From the NCBI GenBank assembly GCA_019418625.1, contig DYBL01000043.1:8353-72352 (forward strand): a stretch of DNA of 64,000 bases, written 5' to 3'. The notes under the pieces are model-generated. The model was given only the letters and a program-made list of their open reading frames with translations. It was not told where the DNA came from and did not search any database. Positions 1-8,177 of this stretch are shown here, one piece after another. A program made the position numbers and the translations under genes. Position 1 is the stretch's first letter. Each line of letters opens with the position of its first letter. Source of the stretch: Clostridiales bacterium. GTDB taxonomy: Bacteria; Bacillota; Clostridia; Oscillospirales; Oscillospiraceae.

Positions 1-270
1 ATAGGCCCCGATCAGGAGCTTCGCCGTCTCCACATCCAGCTTGTCGTCCACCGCCAGGCGCTTGATGAGCGCCACGTACCCGTCCGGCTCCGCCGACTCC
101 GCCAGCTGGATCTTCTGGATGAGCCGGTCCAGCCGCAGCCGCACCGTGGGATAGCTGACCCCGTAGACCGACGCCACCTCCTTGAGGGAGCCCGATGCAA
201 GCACAAATTTTTTGATGAAGGCCAGGTCCTCGTCCTCCAGGCCCTCCATCCACTCCGGTATGGAGGTCAT
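1..270 (-). CDS. DUF2089 family putative DNA-binding protein, partial (C terminus beyond the window)
   Basis: The 90 visible codons carry the DUF2089 pattern: IPEWMEGLEDEDLAFIKKF, then SGSLKE, then SYPTVRLRLDRLIQKI, which reads as a small helix-turn-helix unit. The start at 270 is chosen because AAGGCGGTGA (close to the full anti-SD complement) lies just upstream; an in-frame ATG at 288 has no such site. The biological role of this family is not established. A near-consensus promoter overlapped by a palindrome lies directly upstream, which suggests (inference) that the protein controls its own gene. The 3' end and any downstream operon partner are outside the window. Confidence 0.8.
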   Translation of the reverse strand, partial: MTSIPEWMEGLEDEDLAFIKKFVLASGSLKEVASVYGVSYPTVRLRLDRLIQKIQLAESAEPDGYVALIKRLAVDDKLDVETAKLLIGAY

Positions 271-281
271 CTCCTCACCGC

Positions 282-347
282 CTTTCATAAAATGAATATA
301 AACTTTAATTTTATGAAAGTCAATATAGAATCAAATCTTTCATAATT
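282..347 (-). promoter_or_regulatory. Promoter and palindromic operator of the DUF2089 gene
   Basis: On the minus strand TTGACT (323-318) and TATATT (300-295) are separated by exactly 17 bases. A perfect 12-base inverted repeat, CTTTCATAAAAT (282-293) and ATTTTATGAAAG (308-319), brackets the -10 and touches the -35. A third partial copy, CTTTCATAAT, lies at 338-347. The arrangement fits repression by a small HTH protein; that the regulator is the DUF2089 protein is inferred. Confidence 0.6.
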
Positions 348-495
348 TTTATTTTCCTCTTTTCCTGGAAAAGCCTGCACGCCCCTCTTGCGCAGGCAGG
401 CCGAATCAGGTAGGATAGGATTGAACATCCGCCGGAACTGTCCGGCATCAAATCACACCGCGCCCGGGCGACGGGCGAAAGAAAGGAGCCCCTCC

Positions 496-1416
496 ATGAA
501 AGACATGAAACCCGTGTGCAAGATCGCGGTGGTGCAGGCCGCCCCCGTTATGTTCTGCAAGGACGCCTGTACGGACAAGGCCCTGGGCCTGATCGCCGAG
601 GCCGCCGGCAATGGCGCCGAGCTGATCGTCTTCCCCGAGCTGTTCATCCCCGGCTATCCCTACGGCATGACCTTCGGCTTCACCGTCGGCAGCCGCAACG
701 CCGACGGCCGCAAGGACTGGAAGGTCTACTACGACAACTCCATCCTGGTGCCCGGTCCGGAGACGGAGCGCCTGGGCCAGGCGGCCAAGGCCGCAAACGC
801 CTGGGTGAGCATCGGTGTCAGCGAGCGGGACGCCCTGTCCGCCACGCTGTACAACACCAACCTGGTGTTCTCCCCCGAGGGTGAGCTGGTCACCGTCCAC
901 CGCAAGCTCAAGCCCACCGGCGCCGAGCGGGTGGTGTGGGGCGACGCCAACCGGGATTACTTCCCCATGGCCCAGACGCCCTGGGGGCCCATGGGCAGCA
1001 TGATCTGCTGGGAGAGCTATATGCCCCTGGCCCGGGTGGCCCTGTACGAAAAGGGCGTGACCCTCTACCTCTCCCCCAACACCAACGACAACGAGGAGTG
1101 GCAGGCCACCATCCGTCACATCGCCATCGAGGGCCACTGCTTCTTCATCAACTGCGACATGTACTTCACCCGGGACATGTATCCCAAGGATCTGCACTGT
1201 CCCGAGGAGATCGCCCGGCTGAATGACATCGTCTGCCGGGGCGGCAGCTGCGTGGTGGACCCCTACGGCCACTATGTGACCGAGCCCGTGTGGGACAAGG
1301 AGGCCATCATCTACGCCGATCTGGACATGGAGCAGGTGCCCGCCAGCCGCATGGAATTCGACGGCTGCGGCCACTATGCCCGGCCCGACGTGCTGGAGCT
1401 GAAGATCCACGAGTAA
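496..1416 (+). CDS. Nitrilase / carbon-nitrogen hydrolase
   Basis: This 306-residue protein belongs to the nitrilase superfamily and probably hydrolyses a nitrile to a carboxylate and ammonia in the cytoplasm. The catalytic triad is visible: Glu48 in FPELFIPGYP, Lys137 in HRKLKPTGAER and Cys171 in CWESYMPLAR. The CWES context and the extended C terminus resemble true nitrilases more than amidases such as NIT2 or the N-carbamoylputrescine amidase group. AAAGGAG ends 7 bases before ATG 496; an upstream in-frame extension to 388 is low complexity and unsupported. The gene stands alone and ends at a strong bidirectional terminator. The natural substrate cannot be read from the sequence. Confidence 0.85.
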   Translation: MKDMKPVCKIAVVQAAPVMFCKDACTDKALGLIAEAAGNGAELIVFPELFIPGYPYGMTFGFTVGSRNADGRKDWKVYYDNSILVPGPETERLGQAAKAANAWVSIGVSERDALSATLYNTNLVFSPEGELVTVHRKLKPTGAERVVWGDANRDYFPMAQTPWGPMGSMICWESYMPLARVALYEKGVTLYLSPNTNDNEEWQATIRHIAIEGHCFFINCDMYFTRDMYPKDLHCPEEIARLNDIVCRGGSCVVDPYGHYVTEPVWDKEAIIYADLDMEQVPASRMEFDGCGHYARPDVLELKIHE

Positions 1417-1420
1417 ACAA

Positions 1421-1456
1421 AAGCATCCCCCAAGGCATGAGCCTTGGGGGATGCTT
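1421..1456. terminator. Bidirectional terminator between nitrilase and ychF
   Basis: A perfect 15-base stem, 1421-1435 paired with 1442-1456, has a 6-base loop. It is followed by CTTTT on the plus strand and preceded by an A-rich run that gives a U-tract on the minus strand. Confidence 0.85.
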
Positions 1457-1480
1457 CTTTTCATTTCGTTCGGATGCGGA

Positions 1481-2590
1481 TCAGACGTTGAAGCGGAAGT
1501 AGATCATGTCGCCGTCCTGCACCACGTATTCCTTGCCCTCGCTGCGCAGCAGGCCCTTCTCCCGGGCGGCGTTCACGCTGCCGCAGCGCATCATGTCCTC
1601 AAAGGCGATGACCTCCGCGCGGATGAAGCCCCGCTCGATGTCGGTGTGGATCTTGCCGGCGGCCTGGGGTGCCTTGGTGCCCTTCTTGATGGTCCAGGCG
1701 CGGCACTCATCCTTGCCGTAGGTCAGGAAGGAGATGAGGCCCAGCAGGGCGTAGGAGCACTTGATGAGCCGGTCCAGGCCGGACTCTTCCACGCCCAGCT
1801 CCTCCAGGAACATCTGCTTTTCCTCGCCCTCCAGCTCGGCGATGTCCTGCTCCAGCTTGGCGCAGATGGGCAGCACCTGGGCGCCCTCGGCATCGGCGAT
1901 AGCCTTGACCTGCTGGAAATAGGGGTTGGCGTCCAGATGGGCAAAGCCCTCCTCGTCGGTGTTGGCGGCGTAGATGATGGGCTTGAGGCTCAGAAGATCG
2001 GAGGTTGCGATGAGGGCCATGTCCTCCGGAGAGCACTCGTAGGTACGGGCGGACTTGCCGTTGTTCAGGTGCTCGGCCAGGCCCTTGAACACCTCCACCT
2101 CGTGGAGGAACTTCTTGTCGCCCTTGGCGGCCTTGGTGGCCCGGTCGATCCGGCGGTTCACCATTTCCAGGTCCGCCATGATGAGCTCCAGGTCGATGGT
2201 CTCGATGTCGCCCTTGGGGTCCACGGGCACGTTGGTGCCCGCGTCGGCCACAACGTGCATGATGTTCTCATCATCGAAGCAGCGCACCACATGGACGATG
2301 GCGTCCGTCTCCCGGATATTGGCCAGGAACTTGTTGCCCAGGCCCGCGCCCTGGCTGGCGCCCTTCACCAGACCCGCAATATCCACGAACTCGATGACGG
2401 CAGGGGTCTTTTTGTCCGGCTCGTACATCTCGGCCAGCTTGTCCAGCCGCTCGTCGGGCACTGCCACCATACCCACATTGGGGTCAATGGTGCAGAAGGG
2501 GTAGTTGGCGCTCTCGGCGCCGGCGTTGGTGATGGCGTTGAACAGGGTGGATTTTCCCACGTTGGGCAGTCCCACGATACCTAATTTCAT
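1481..2590 (-). CDS. ychF: Redox-regulated ATPase YchF (Obg-family P-loop protein)
   Basis: The 369-residue product (E. coli YchF is 363) begins with the P-loop GLPNVGKST and has the switch segment DIAGLVKGASQGAGLGN. At the NKxD position the sequence is NTDE rather than a GTP-selecting motif, in line with the ATP preference known for YchF. The C-terminal third is a TGS-type domain ending near DMIYFRFNV. YchF associates with ribosomes and is linked to stress and translation. The start at 2590 is set by AAAGGAG about 10 bases upstream and by the family N terminus MKLGIVG; a 35-codon upstream extension is spurious. Confidence 0.96.
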   Translation of the reverse strand: MKLGIVGLPNVGKSTLFNAITNAGAESANYPFCTIDPNVGMVAVPDERLDKLAEMYEPDKKTPAVIEFVDIAGLVKGASQGAGLGNKFLANIRETDAIVHVVRCFDDENIMHVVADAGTNVPVDPKGDIETIDLELIMADLEMVNRRIDRATKAAKGDKKFLHEVEVFKGLAEHLNNGKSARTYECSPEDMALIATSDLLSLKPIIYAANTDEEGFAHLDANPYFQQVKAIADAEGAQVLPICAKLEQDIAELEGEEKQMFLEELGVEESGLDRLIKCSYALLGLISFLTYGKDECRAWTIKKGTKAPQAAGKIHTDIERGFIRAEVIAFEDMMRCGSVNAAREKGLLRSEGKEYVVQDGDMIYFRFNV

Positions 2591-2662
2591 AAAAAGCAAA
2601 TCTCCTTTGCCGTATTTTCGACTCTGTATTGTATCATTTTCCACAGCAAAGTGCAAGGAAAA

Positions 2663-2736
2663 GAAAATGTAAAACATTCTTGACATTTGCATCATGCGGA
2701 TATAGATTGAAAATGTAAAAAAATTTTGACATTTTC
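2663..2736 (+). promoter_or_regulatory. Tandem palindromic operators with a candidate promoter upstream of the small membrane protein / XRE pair
   Basis: Two copies of GAAAATGT-N12-ACATTTtC lie 46 bases apart: 2663-2690 (last half ACATTTGC) and 2709-2736 (perfect, ACATTTTC). The first overlaps a TTGACA at 2680-2685 with a weak -10 (TAGATT, 2703-2708, spacer 17). Paired dyads like this suit a dimeric XRE repressor binding cooperatively at its own promoter, which is inferred here. Confidence 0.55.
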
Positions 2737-2749
2737 AGGAGCTGTCTCT

Positions 2750-3088
2750 ATGAAAAAGATGGACGAAATGGAGCTGCACATCGAGCGGACGGCCACCCGG
2801 TGGGCCTACCGGTACAGCGAGGCCGTTTTGTTTCTCTGGTGCGCAGGGACGGCACTTTGGGGCTGGATATCCGGTCTCGGATGGCAGGAAATAACCGGCC
2901 GCATCAACCTGCCGCTTTTGCTCCTGATCACGCAGGAGGGCGTTCATGACGCCGTGATCCTGATCTGCCGGGCCAAGGCAGGGGACGAGGAAGCCGAGGG
3001 CACCCTGTGGAAAACCATTGCCATCCTCGTCGTCTGGGGACTAGTGTCCCTCTGGCTGCTGGGGAGCATATTGGAGCTGGCTTTGTGA
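2750..3088 (+). CDS. Small membrane protein paired with an XRE repressor
   Basis: This 112-residue protein has a charged N terminus (about 1-22) and hydrophobic segments near 24-42, 53-73 and 88-112, so it should sit in the cytoplasmic membrane with two or three helices. I do not recognise the family with certainty; small multi-helix proteins next to short XRE regulators are common in Firmicutes. The start at 2750 has AGGAG eight bases upstream. Its TGA overlaps the ATG of the regulator by one base, so the two genes are translationally coupled. The job of the pair, perhaps sensing at the membrane, is unknown. Confidence 0.65.
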   Translation: MKKMDEMELHIERTATRWAYRYSEAVLFLWCAGTALWGWISGLGWQEITGRINLPLLLLITQEGVHDAVILICRAKAGDEEAEGTLWKTIAILVVWGLVSLWLLGSILELAL

Positions 3089-3294
3089 TGGAAAACAACA
3101 TTCGCGCCCTGCGCAAGGCGGCAGGACTGACCCAGGAGGACCTGGCCCGGGCCCTGGGCGTCACCCGCCAGACCATCAACGCCATCGAAAACGACAAGTA
3201 CGATCCCACGCTGGGCCTGGCCATGCGCCTTGGCAGGCTGCTGGGTGCCCCGGTGGAGGCGATCTTCCGCCTGCCGGAGCCGGAAGAGGCGTAA
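3088..3294 (+). CDS. XRE-family transcriptional regulator (Cro/cI-type HTH)
   Basis: A compact 68-residue protein consisting almost only of an HTH_3 domain: IRALRKAAGLTQEDLARALG, then TRQTINAIENDKYDPTLGLA, then a short tail. It belongs to the minimal YozG/YgzD-like repressors. Its ATG overlaps the stop of the membrane-protein gene by one base. The tandem GAAAATGT-N12-ACATTTTC dyads upstream of the operon are its likely target (inference). No ligand-binding domain is present, so control may come through the partner membrane protein. Confidence 0.85.
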   Translation: MENNIRALRKAAGLTQEDLARALGVTRQTINAIENDKYDPTLGLAMRLGRLLGAPVEAIFRLPEPEEA

Positions 3295-3312
3295 CGGTTC
3301 CCGTACGAAAAA

Positions 3313-3338
3313 CCTCCGCACCGTTTTCGGCGCGGAGG
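3313..3338 (+). terminator. Rho-independent terminator after the XRE operon
   Basis: CCTCCGCACCG (3313-3323) pairs with CGGCGCGGAGG (3328-3338) around a TTTT loop, followed by TCTCCTTTTTCT. Confidence 0.75.
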
Positions 3339-3348
3339 TCTCCTTTTT

Positions 3349-4584
3349 CTATGCCAGCGTCAGATACCAGGCCAGAAGCTCCGCCGCCTCCGCCCGGGTG
3401 GCCGGATCGCCGGGACGGAACACCTCCCGGTCATTGGCGGAGGAAAAGCCCATGGCGCCGATCTCCTTCACGGCGGCGCTCGCCCAGCTGCTGATGCGGA
3501 AGCTGTCCTCGTAGCACCGCTCGCATTTTTCGGTCCGGACGGCCTTTTCCGATTGGATCAGCCGGTCCAGCATCACATAGAACTGCTGACGGCTCACCAG
3601 CGCAGAGGGGGAATACAGTCCCCGCCCCGTCCCCTTTGCAACGCCGGTCTCCGCCGCCCAATCCACAGCCTCCGCGTACCAGGCCTCCCGGGAAATATCC
3701 CGGAAAGCGGAGGATGACGCAGGCGTAGGGCAGCCCGCTGCCCGCCACAAAATCTCCGCGGCGGCGGCCCGGGTCAGATACCGGTTGGGGTGCCAGCCAT
3801 TGCCATCCCCGGTCATGATGCCCGTTTCTTCCATCACGCAGATAGAAGAAAAGGCCCAGTGCTCTTTCAGACGGCCCTCGTCGTAAGCCTGGGGATCCGT
3901 CTGAGGCGGCACGCTTTTATAGATCTGGCCGTTTTGCGGCGTCACGCCCCGCAGCCGGAACAGCTCATCCACCGTCACAAAATCGTATCCCTTGGGCTGG
4001 AGGGCGTCAATGATGCGGCAGGCTGCGTCCAAATTGGCCTCCGTGCTGTCATGCAGCAGGATGATATCCCCGTCCCGGATGGTGCTGATGACCGAACGGG
4101 CCATCTTCTCCCCGGATACCTGTTTGCCCTTGGCCGGGTCCTGGCTCCACAGGATCAGCGGCGCGTTGAGCCGGGACCGCACCGCCTCGGTACGGACGCC
4201 GAACGGTGTGCGCACCAGAAAATTTTCCTGTCCCGTGACTTCCGCCAGCTTTTCCCGGCTCTTTTCCACCTGACTTTTCACATCCTCTCCGCTCAGCTCC
4301 CGCAGATCCAGATGCTCCCAGGTGTGATTTGCAATCTGATGTCCTGACCGGGCCATCTGCTGCACCAGCTCCTCCTTGGTCCCGACCCAGCCGCCTACCA
4401 TGAAAAACGTCCCCTTGACGCCCCGGCGGTCCAGCGCCTCCACCACTTTGGGCGTCCAGGTCTTGTTGGGCCCGTCGTCAAAGGTGATGGCCACCAGCTT
4501 GGCCGCGCCCGCCCGCGCCGGGATCATCAGGTTCATCATCAGCACCAGCGCCAGAGCCGCCGCCCACTTCCCCATCGATCGCAC
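3349..4584 (-). CDS. Secreted polysaccharide deacetylase with C-terminal SLH repeats
   Basis: The 411-residue product has a signal peptide (MGKWAAALALVLMMNLM, cleavage probably after ARAGA) and a NodB-type deacetylase domain with TFDDGPN, NHTWEHLDL and IILLHDS, the expected metal-binding and catalytic motifs. Three S-layer homology repeats follow (about residues 255-410). The protein is probably exported, held on the secondary cell-wall polymer, and removes N-acetyl groups from peptidoglycan or a related glycan. The GTG start at 4584 lies 6 bases after GGAGGAG; the ATG three codons further in lacks this spacing. It is monocistronic. Confidence 0.88.
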   Translation of the reverse strand: MRSMGKWAAALALVLMMNLMIPARAGAAKLVAITFDDGPNKTWTPKVVEALDRRGVKGTFFMVGGWVGTKEELVQQMARSGHQIANHTWEHLDLRELSGEDVKSQVEKSREKLAEVTGQENFLVRTPFGVRTEAVRSRLNAPLILWSQDPAKGKQVSGEKMARSVISTIRDGDIILLHDSTEANLDAACRIIDALQPKGYDFVTVDELFRLRGVTPQNGQIYKSVPPQTDPQAYDEGRLKEHWAFSSICVMEETGIMTGDGNGWHPNRYLTRAAAAEILWRAAGCPTPASSSAFRDISREAWYAEAVDWAAETGVAKGTGRGLYSPSALVSRQQFYVMLDRLIQSEKAVRTEKCERCYEDSFRISSWASAAVKEIGAMGFSSANDREVFRPGDPATRAEAAELLAWYLTLA

Positions 4585-4736
4585 GTTGATCTCCTCCCCC
4601 GTCTTTTTTCTCAGTATTCCCGGGGGAACATGGATCTCCCCCGGAAAAATTCGCAAAGCGGTGCTTCATCTGTACACCGTCCCAATGCATTTTGTATATT
4701 TGATGCAGCATGATAACACATAGTATAGACGAAAAC

Positions 4737-4764
4737 AAGGCACATCTGGTTACAGATGTGCCTT
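4737..4764 (-). terminator. Terminator of the HtrA gene
   Basis: AAGGCACATCTG (4737-4748) and CAGATGTGCCTT (4753-4764) form a perfect 12-base stem. Read on the minus strand it is followed by TGTTTTCG. Confidence 0.7.
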
Positions 4765-4866
4765 GTCATATTTTGAAACTTCCCGTCCCACCGTCGCACA
4801 GGCGGTTTTGCATTTCCGCAGCTGCTGCCGCGAGACCGCCGTCAGCGGATAGGAAGATGTCTTTGG

Positions 4867-6237
4867 TCAGTTATACCGACCGCCGAAGAAATAGTTGAAC
4901 AGGTCGTCGTAGGAGTCCATGCCGCCATTTTGGCTGTTGTCGGCATTTTCCTGGACCTGCGCGCCGGTATCAGTCTGATCCTGCGCAGGCACCGCGTCCC
5001 AGGTGACCTCCATGGTCATCTCCTGGCCGTCACGATAGATGGTGAAGGTGGCGGTATCGCCGGCAGAATACTGTTTTTTCACCACGTTCAGATCCTCCAT
5101 GGACGTGATGTCCGTGTCGCCCACCTTGATGATGACGTCACCCATCTTAAATCCCGCCTTATCGGCGGCGCCGCCCTCTTCCACAGAGTAGACGAACACG
5201 CCGGAGTCAATGTCATAGCGGAACTGTGCGGCCATCTGCTCGGTCATGGAGCCGCCGGTGATGCCCAGGTAGGGCTTGTTGGTCACATAGCCGTTGGTCA
5301 TGATGTCCTGGATCATGGCGATCACGTCGTTGATGGGGATGGCGAAGCCAAGGCCCTCCACGGACTCTTCATTGGAGGCGCTGGAGTACTTGGCAGACAC
5401 GATGCCCACCACTTCGCCGTAGCTGTTGAACAGCGGGCCGCCGGAGTTGCCGGGGTTGATGGAGGCATCCGTCTGGATCATGTTGAAGGGGGTGCCGGAG
5501 ACATTGATGGCCCGGTTCACGCTGGAGACCATGCCGCCGGACATGGAGAAGGTCAGCTCACCCAGAGGATTGCCTACCGCCAGCACATGGTCGCCCACGT
5601 TCAGCGTGTCGCTGTCACCCACGGTGACAGGCTGGAGATCCTGCGCCTCCACCTTGATGACGGCGATATCGTAGTCCTCGTCGCCGCCCACGTACTTGGC
5701 GTCGTACTCGTCGCCGTTGTACATGGTGACCGTCACGGTGTCCGCGTCCTCCACCACATGGTAGTTGGTGACGATATAACCGTCGGCGGTGAGCACAAAT
5801 CCGGAGCCGGCAGAGGCCGTCTGGACCGGCTGGCCGAAGAAGTTGGTGCCGGCTGTGGCAGTGGTGTTGATGGACACCACGCTGTTGACATTGGCGGCGT
5901 AGACCTCCGCGTCGGTCATCTCTGTCTTGCCGTCCACCGTCTTGATGGCCACCTCCGTGGCAGGCCGGCTGGATACGTTGATGCTGGTGGAACTGCCGCT
6001 GGCCGCCCAGGCCACTCCGCCGCCCACAGCGCCGCCCAGCAGCGCGCAGCAAAGGCACAGTGCCGCGATCTTTATTCCAAGGCGATTCTTTTTCACCGGT
6101 TTCATCTCCTGCACGCTTTCACGATGCTCGTTGTCACTGCCAGGGACGCTCTGCGGATTCACCAGGTTTTCTCCCGGCTGCTCGCTGCCGTCCTTGCGGT
6201 AGGTGTAATGGTACAGATTCTTCTCATCGTTATACAT
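4867..6237 (-). CDS. htrA: HtrA/DegP-type membrane-anchored S1C serine protease with PDZ domain
   Basis: This 456-residue protein has a cytoplasmic N terminus of about 52 residues, one membrane helix (about 53-78), a trypsin-like domain with His160 (NYHVV), Asp190 (YDIAV) and Ser265 (GNSGGP), and one PDZ domain (about 320-410). The Ser/Gly-rich tail ends in FFGGRYN. HtrA proteins degrade or refold damaged exported proteins outside the membrane. An AGGAGG site precedes ATG 6237. It is a single gene with its own terminator. No CssRS-like two-component system lies beside it, so control is not evident from the window. Confidence 0.93.
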   Translation of the reverse strand: MYNDEKNLYHYTYRKDGSEQPGENLVNPQSVPGSDNEHRESVQEMKPVKKNRLGIKIAALCLCCALLGGAVGGGVAWAASGSSTSINVSSRPATEVAIKTVDGKTEMTDAEVYAANVNSVVSINTTATAGTNFFGQPVQTASAGSGFVLTADGYIVTNYHVVEDADTVTVTMYNGDEYDAKYVGGDEDYDIAVIKVEAQDLQPVTVGDSDTLNVGDHVLAVGNPLGELTFSMSGGMVSSVNRAINVSGTPFNMIQTDASINPGNSGGPLFNSYGEVVGIVSAKYSSASNEESVEGLGFAIPINDVIAMIQDIMTNGYVTNKPYLGITGGSMTEQMAAQFRYDIDSGVFVYSVEEGGAADKAGFKMGDVIIKVGDTDITSMEDLNVVKKQYSAGDTATFTIYRDGQEMTMEVTWDAVPAQDQTDTGAQVQENADNSQNGGMDSYDDLFNYFFGGRYN

Positions 6238-6447
6238 AATCGATTCCTCCTATTATGTATCCCGTTTTCTCCTGGAATAGAACTGAGAATAACAGGAAAT
6301 CATGTCCGATCTGTGAAGAGAGTTTGCACAGTTTTTAAATTCTCTCTTTCCGTTTGTCTGGCTTGAGTATAGGGCGGCAAGCTTAAAACTGCCTGAAAAC
6401 ATTTTAAAGGAACTTTGAACGCGCAGCCCTGCAGGTGAAAAAGGTGT

Positions 6448-6475
6448 TTGCCGCCGCCGGGAACTGTGGTATGAT
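6448..6475 (+). promoter_or_regulatory. Candidate promoter for the FAD-protein operon
   Basis: TTGCCG (6448-6453), a 16-base spacer and TATGAT (6470-6475) lie 38 bases before ATG 6514. The SD-like GGAAAGGGAAG follows. Confidence 0.5.
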
Positions 6476-6513
6476 ATTCTGGATGAAATTTTTGGTGGAA
6501 AGGGAAGTACGCC

Positions 6514-8136
6514 ATGCTGAAAATCGAAAACATCAAACTCGCCCCGGGGGACGGCATGGACGTGCTGACCAGGGAGGCCGCCCGCGTTTTAAAGGTGCGG
6601 GAAAAGGAGCTGAAGGACCTTCGCGTCATCCGGCGCAGTGTGGACGCCCGGGAGGATGTGCGCCTGGTCTATACGGTGATCGCCTCTGTGCGGGACGAGC
6701 CGGGCGTCATGAAGCGCTGCCACAGCAAGAAGGTCTCCCGGATCGAGCGCCAGACTCCCTATACGCTGCCCGCGCCCCAGTCTGCGCCCGAAATCCCTCC
6801 TGTGGTGGTAGGTGCGGGACCGGCGGGGCTGTTCGCCGCGCTGGTACTGGCCCGGGCGGGCCTGCGGCCCGTATTGCTGGAGCGTGGCCGCAGCGTAGAG
6901 CAGCGCAAAGAGGACGTGGAGCGGTTCTGGCGCACCGGCGCGCTGGACCTGCGCTCCAACGTACAGTTCGGCGAGGGCGGTGCCGGCGCCTTTTCTGACG
7001 GCAAGCTCAACACCGGCACCCGGGACGTGCGCCACCGCTTCATTCTGGAGACACTGGTAGCGTGCGGCGCGCCGGAGGACATTCTCATCGACGCCAAGCC
7101 CCATGTGGGCACCGATTATCTCCACATCGCCCTGATGGGCCTAAGGCAGGAGCTTTTGTCCCTGGGGGCGGATATCCGCTTCGAGCACCGCCTGACCGGC
7201 ATCCGGACGGAGCATGGCGCCGTGTCCGCCATCACCGTGGAGTCCCCCGCCGGCACCGAAACGCTGCCCTGCCGCCGTCTGGTCCTCTGTCCCGGCCACT
7301 CCGCCCGGGACACGTTTTTCATGCTGCGGGACTTGGGCGTTCCCATGGAGGCCAAGCCCTTTGCCGTGGGCGTGCGCATCGAGCACCGGCAAAGCGACTG
7401 CGACGCCGCCCAGTATAAGCGCTACGCCGGACATCCCAGTCTCCCCGCCGCCAGCTACAAGCTCTCCTGCCACCTGGAAAACGGCCGTTCCGCCTTTTCC
7501 TTCTGTGTCTGTCCCGGCGGCGAAGTAGTGGCCGCCGCCTCGGAAGAGGGCCGGGTAGTCACCAACGGCATGAGTGCCTTTGCCCGGGACAAGGAGAACA
7601 TCAACGGCGGCTTTTTGGTGAACGTGACGCCGGAGGATTTCGGCGGGGACGATCCCCTGGCCGGCGTAGTGTTCCAGCGAAAGCTGGAGCAGGCCGCCTT
7701 CTCCCTGGGCGGCGGCGATTATCGGGCGCCTGCCCAGCGTGTGGAGGACTTCCTGGCTGGCCGTCCCTCCAAGGGCCCCGGCCGGGTGAAGCCCAGCTAC
7801 CGCCCCGGCGTCACCTGGACGGATCTGCACCAGTGCCTGCCTCCCTTTGTGGCGGATACCCTGGCCCAGGCGCTGCCGGTGCTGGGACGGAAGCTCCGGG
7901 GCTACGACGACCCCGACGCCGTGCTCACCGCCGTGGAAAGCCGCTCCTCCTCCCCTGTCCGCATCCCCCGGGATGAGACCTATCAGTCCGCCCTGCGGGG
8001 CCTGTACCCCTGCGGCGAGGGCGCCGGATACGCCGGAGGCATCCTCTCCGCCGCGGCCGACGGCATGCGCGCAGCGGAGCAGGTATGCGCCCACATGGCT
8101 GCTGCTCAAAATGCAGACGGAGCAGCAATCTCGTAA
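6514..8136 (+). CDS. FAD-dependent oxidoreductase of the COG2509 type
   Basis: The 540-residue protein starts with a small alpha/beta domain (about 1-85) and then a Rossmann FAD site, VVVGAGPAGLFAALVLARAG. NVQFGEGGAGAFSDGKLNT and the C-terminal GEGAGYAGGILSAAADGMRA are signatures of the uncharacterised 'NAD(FAD)-utilizing dehydrogenases' (COG2509). The substrate is unknown. It heads a likely three-gene operon with a 2-hydroxyacid dehydrogenase and an iron alcohol dehydrogenase (gaps of 41 and 44 bases), so a shared reductive pathway is possible but not shown. The start matches the usual N terminus of the family. Confidence 0.85.
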   Translation: MLKIENIKLAPGDGMDVLTREAARVLKVREKELKDLRVIRRSVDAREDVRLVYTVIASVRDEPGVMKRCHSKKVSRIERQTPYTLPAPQSAPEIPPVVVGAGPAGLFAALVLARAGLRPVLLERGRSVEQRKEDVERFWRTGALDLRSNVQFGEGGAGAFSDGKLNTGTRDVRHRFILETLVACGAPEDILIDAKPHVGTDYLHIALMGLRQELLSLGADIRFEHRLTGIRTEHGAVSAITVESPAGTETLPCRRLVLCPGHSARDTFFMLRDLGVPMEAKPFAVGVRIEHRQSDCDAAQYKRYAGHPSLPAASYKLSCHLENGRSAFSFCVCPGGEVVAAASEEGRVVTNGMSAFARDKENINGGFLVNVTPEDFGGDDPLAGVVFQRKLEQAAFSLGGGDYRAPAQRVEDFLAGRPSKGPGRVKPSYRPGVTWTDLHQCLPPFVADTLAQALPVLGRKLRGYDDPDAVLTAVESRSSSPVRIPRDETYQSALRGLYPCGEGAGYAGGILSAAADGMRAAEQVCAHMAAAQNADGAAIS

Positions 8137-8177
8137 ACAACGCAAGATGCAACATTTATTTATAAGGAGGGCTCCCT

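Noticed and set aside
417..490. Possible structured leader (guanidine or other riboswitch) before the nitrilase gene
   Set aside because: Only two short GC-rich hairpins are present, without the conserved core of any class I know.
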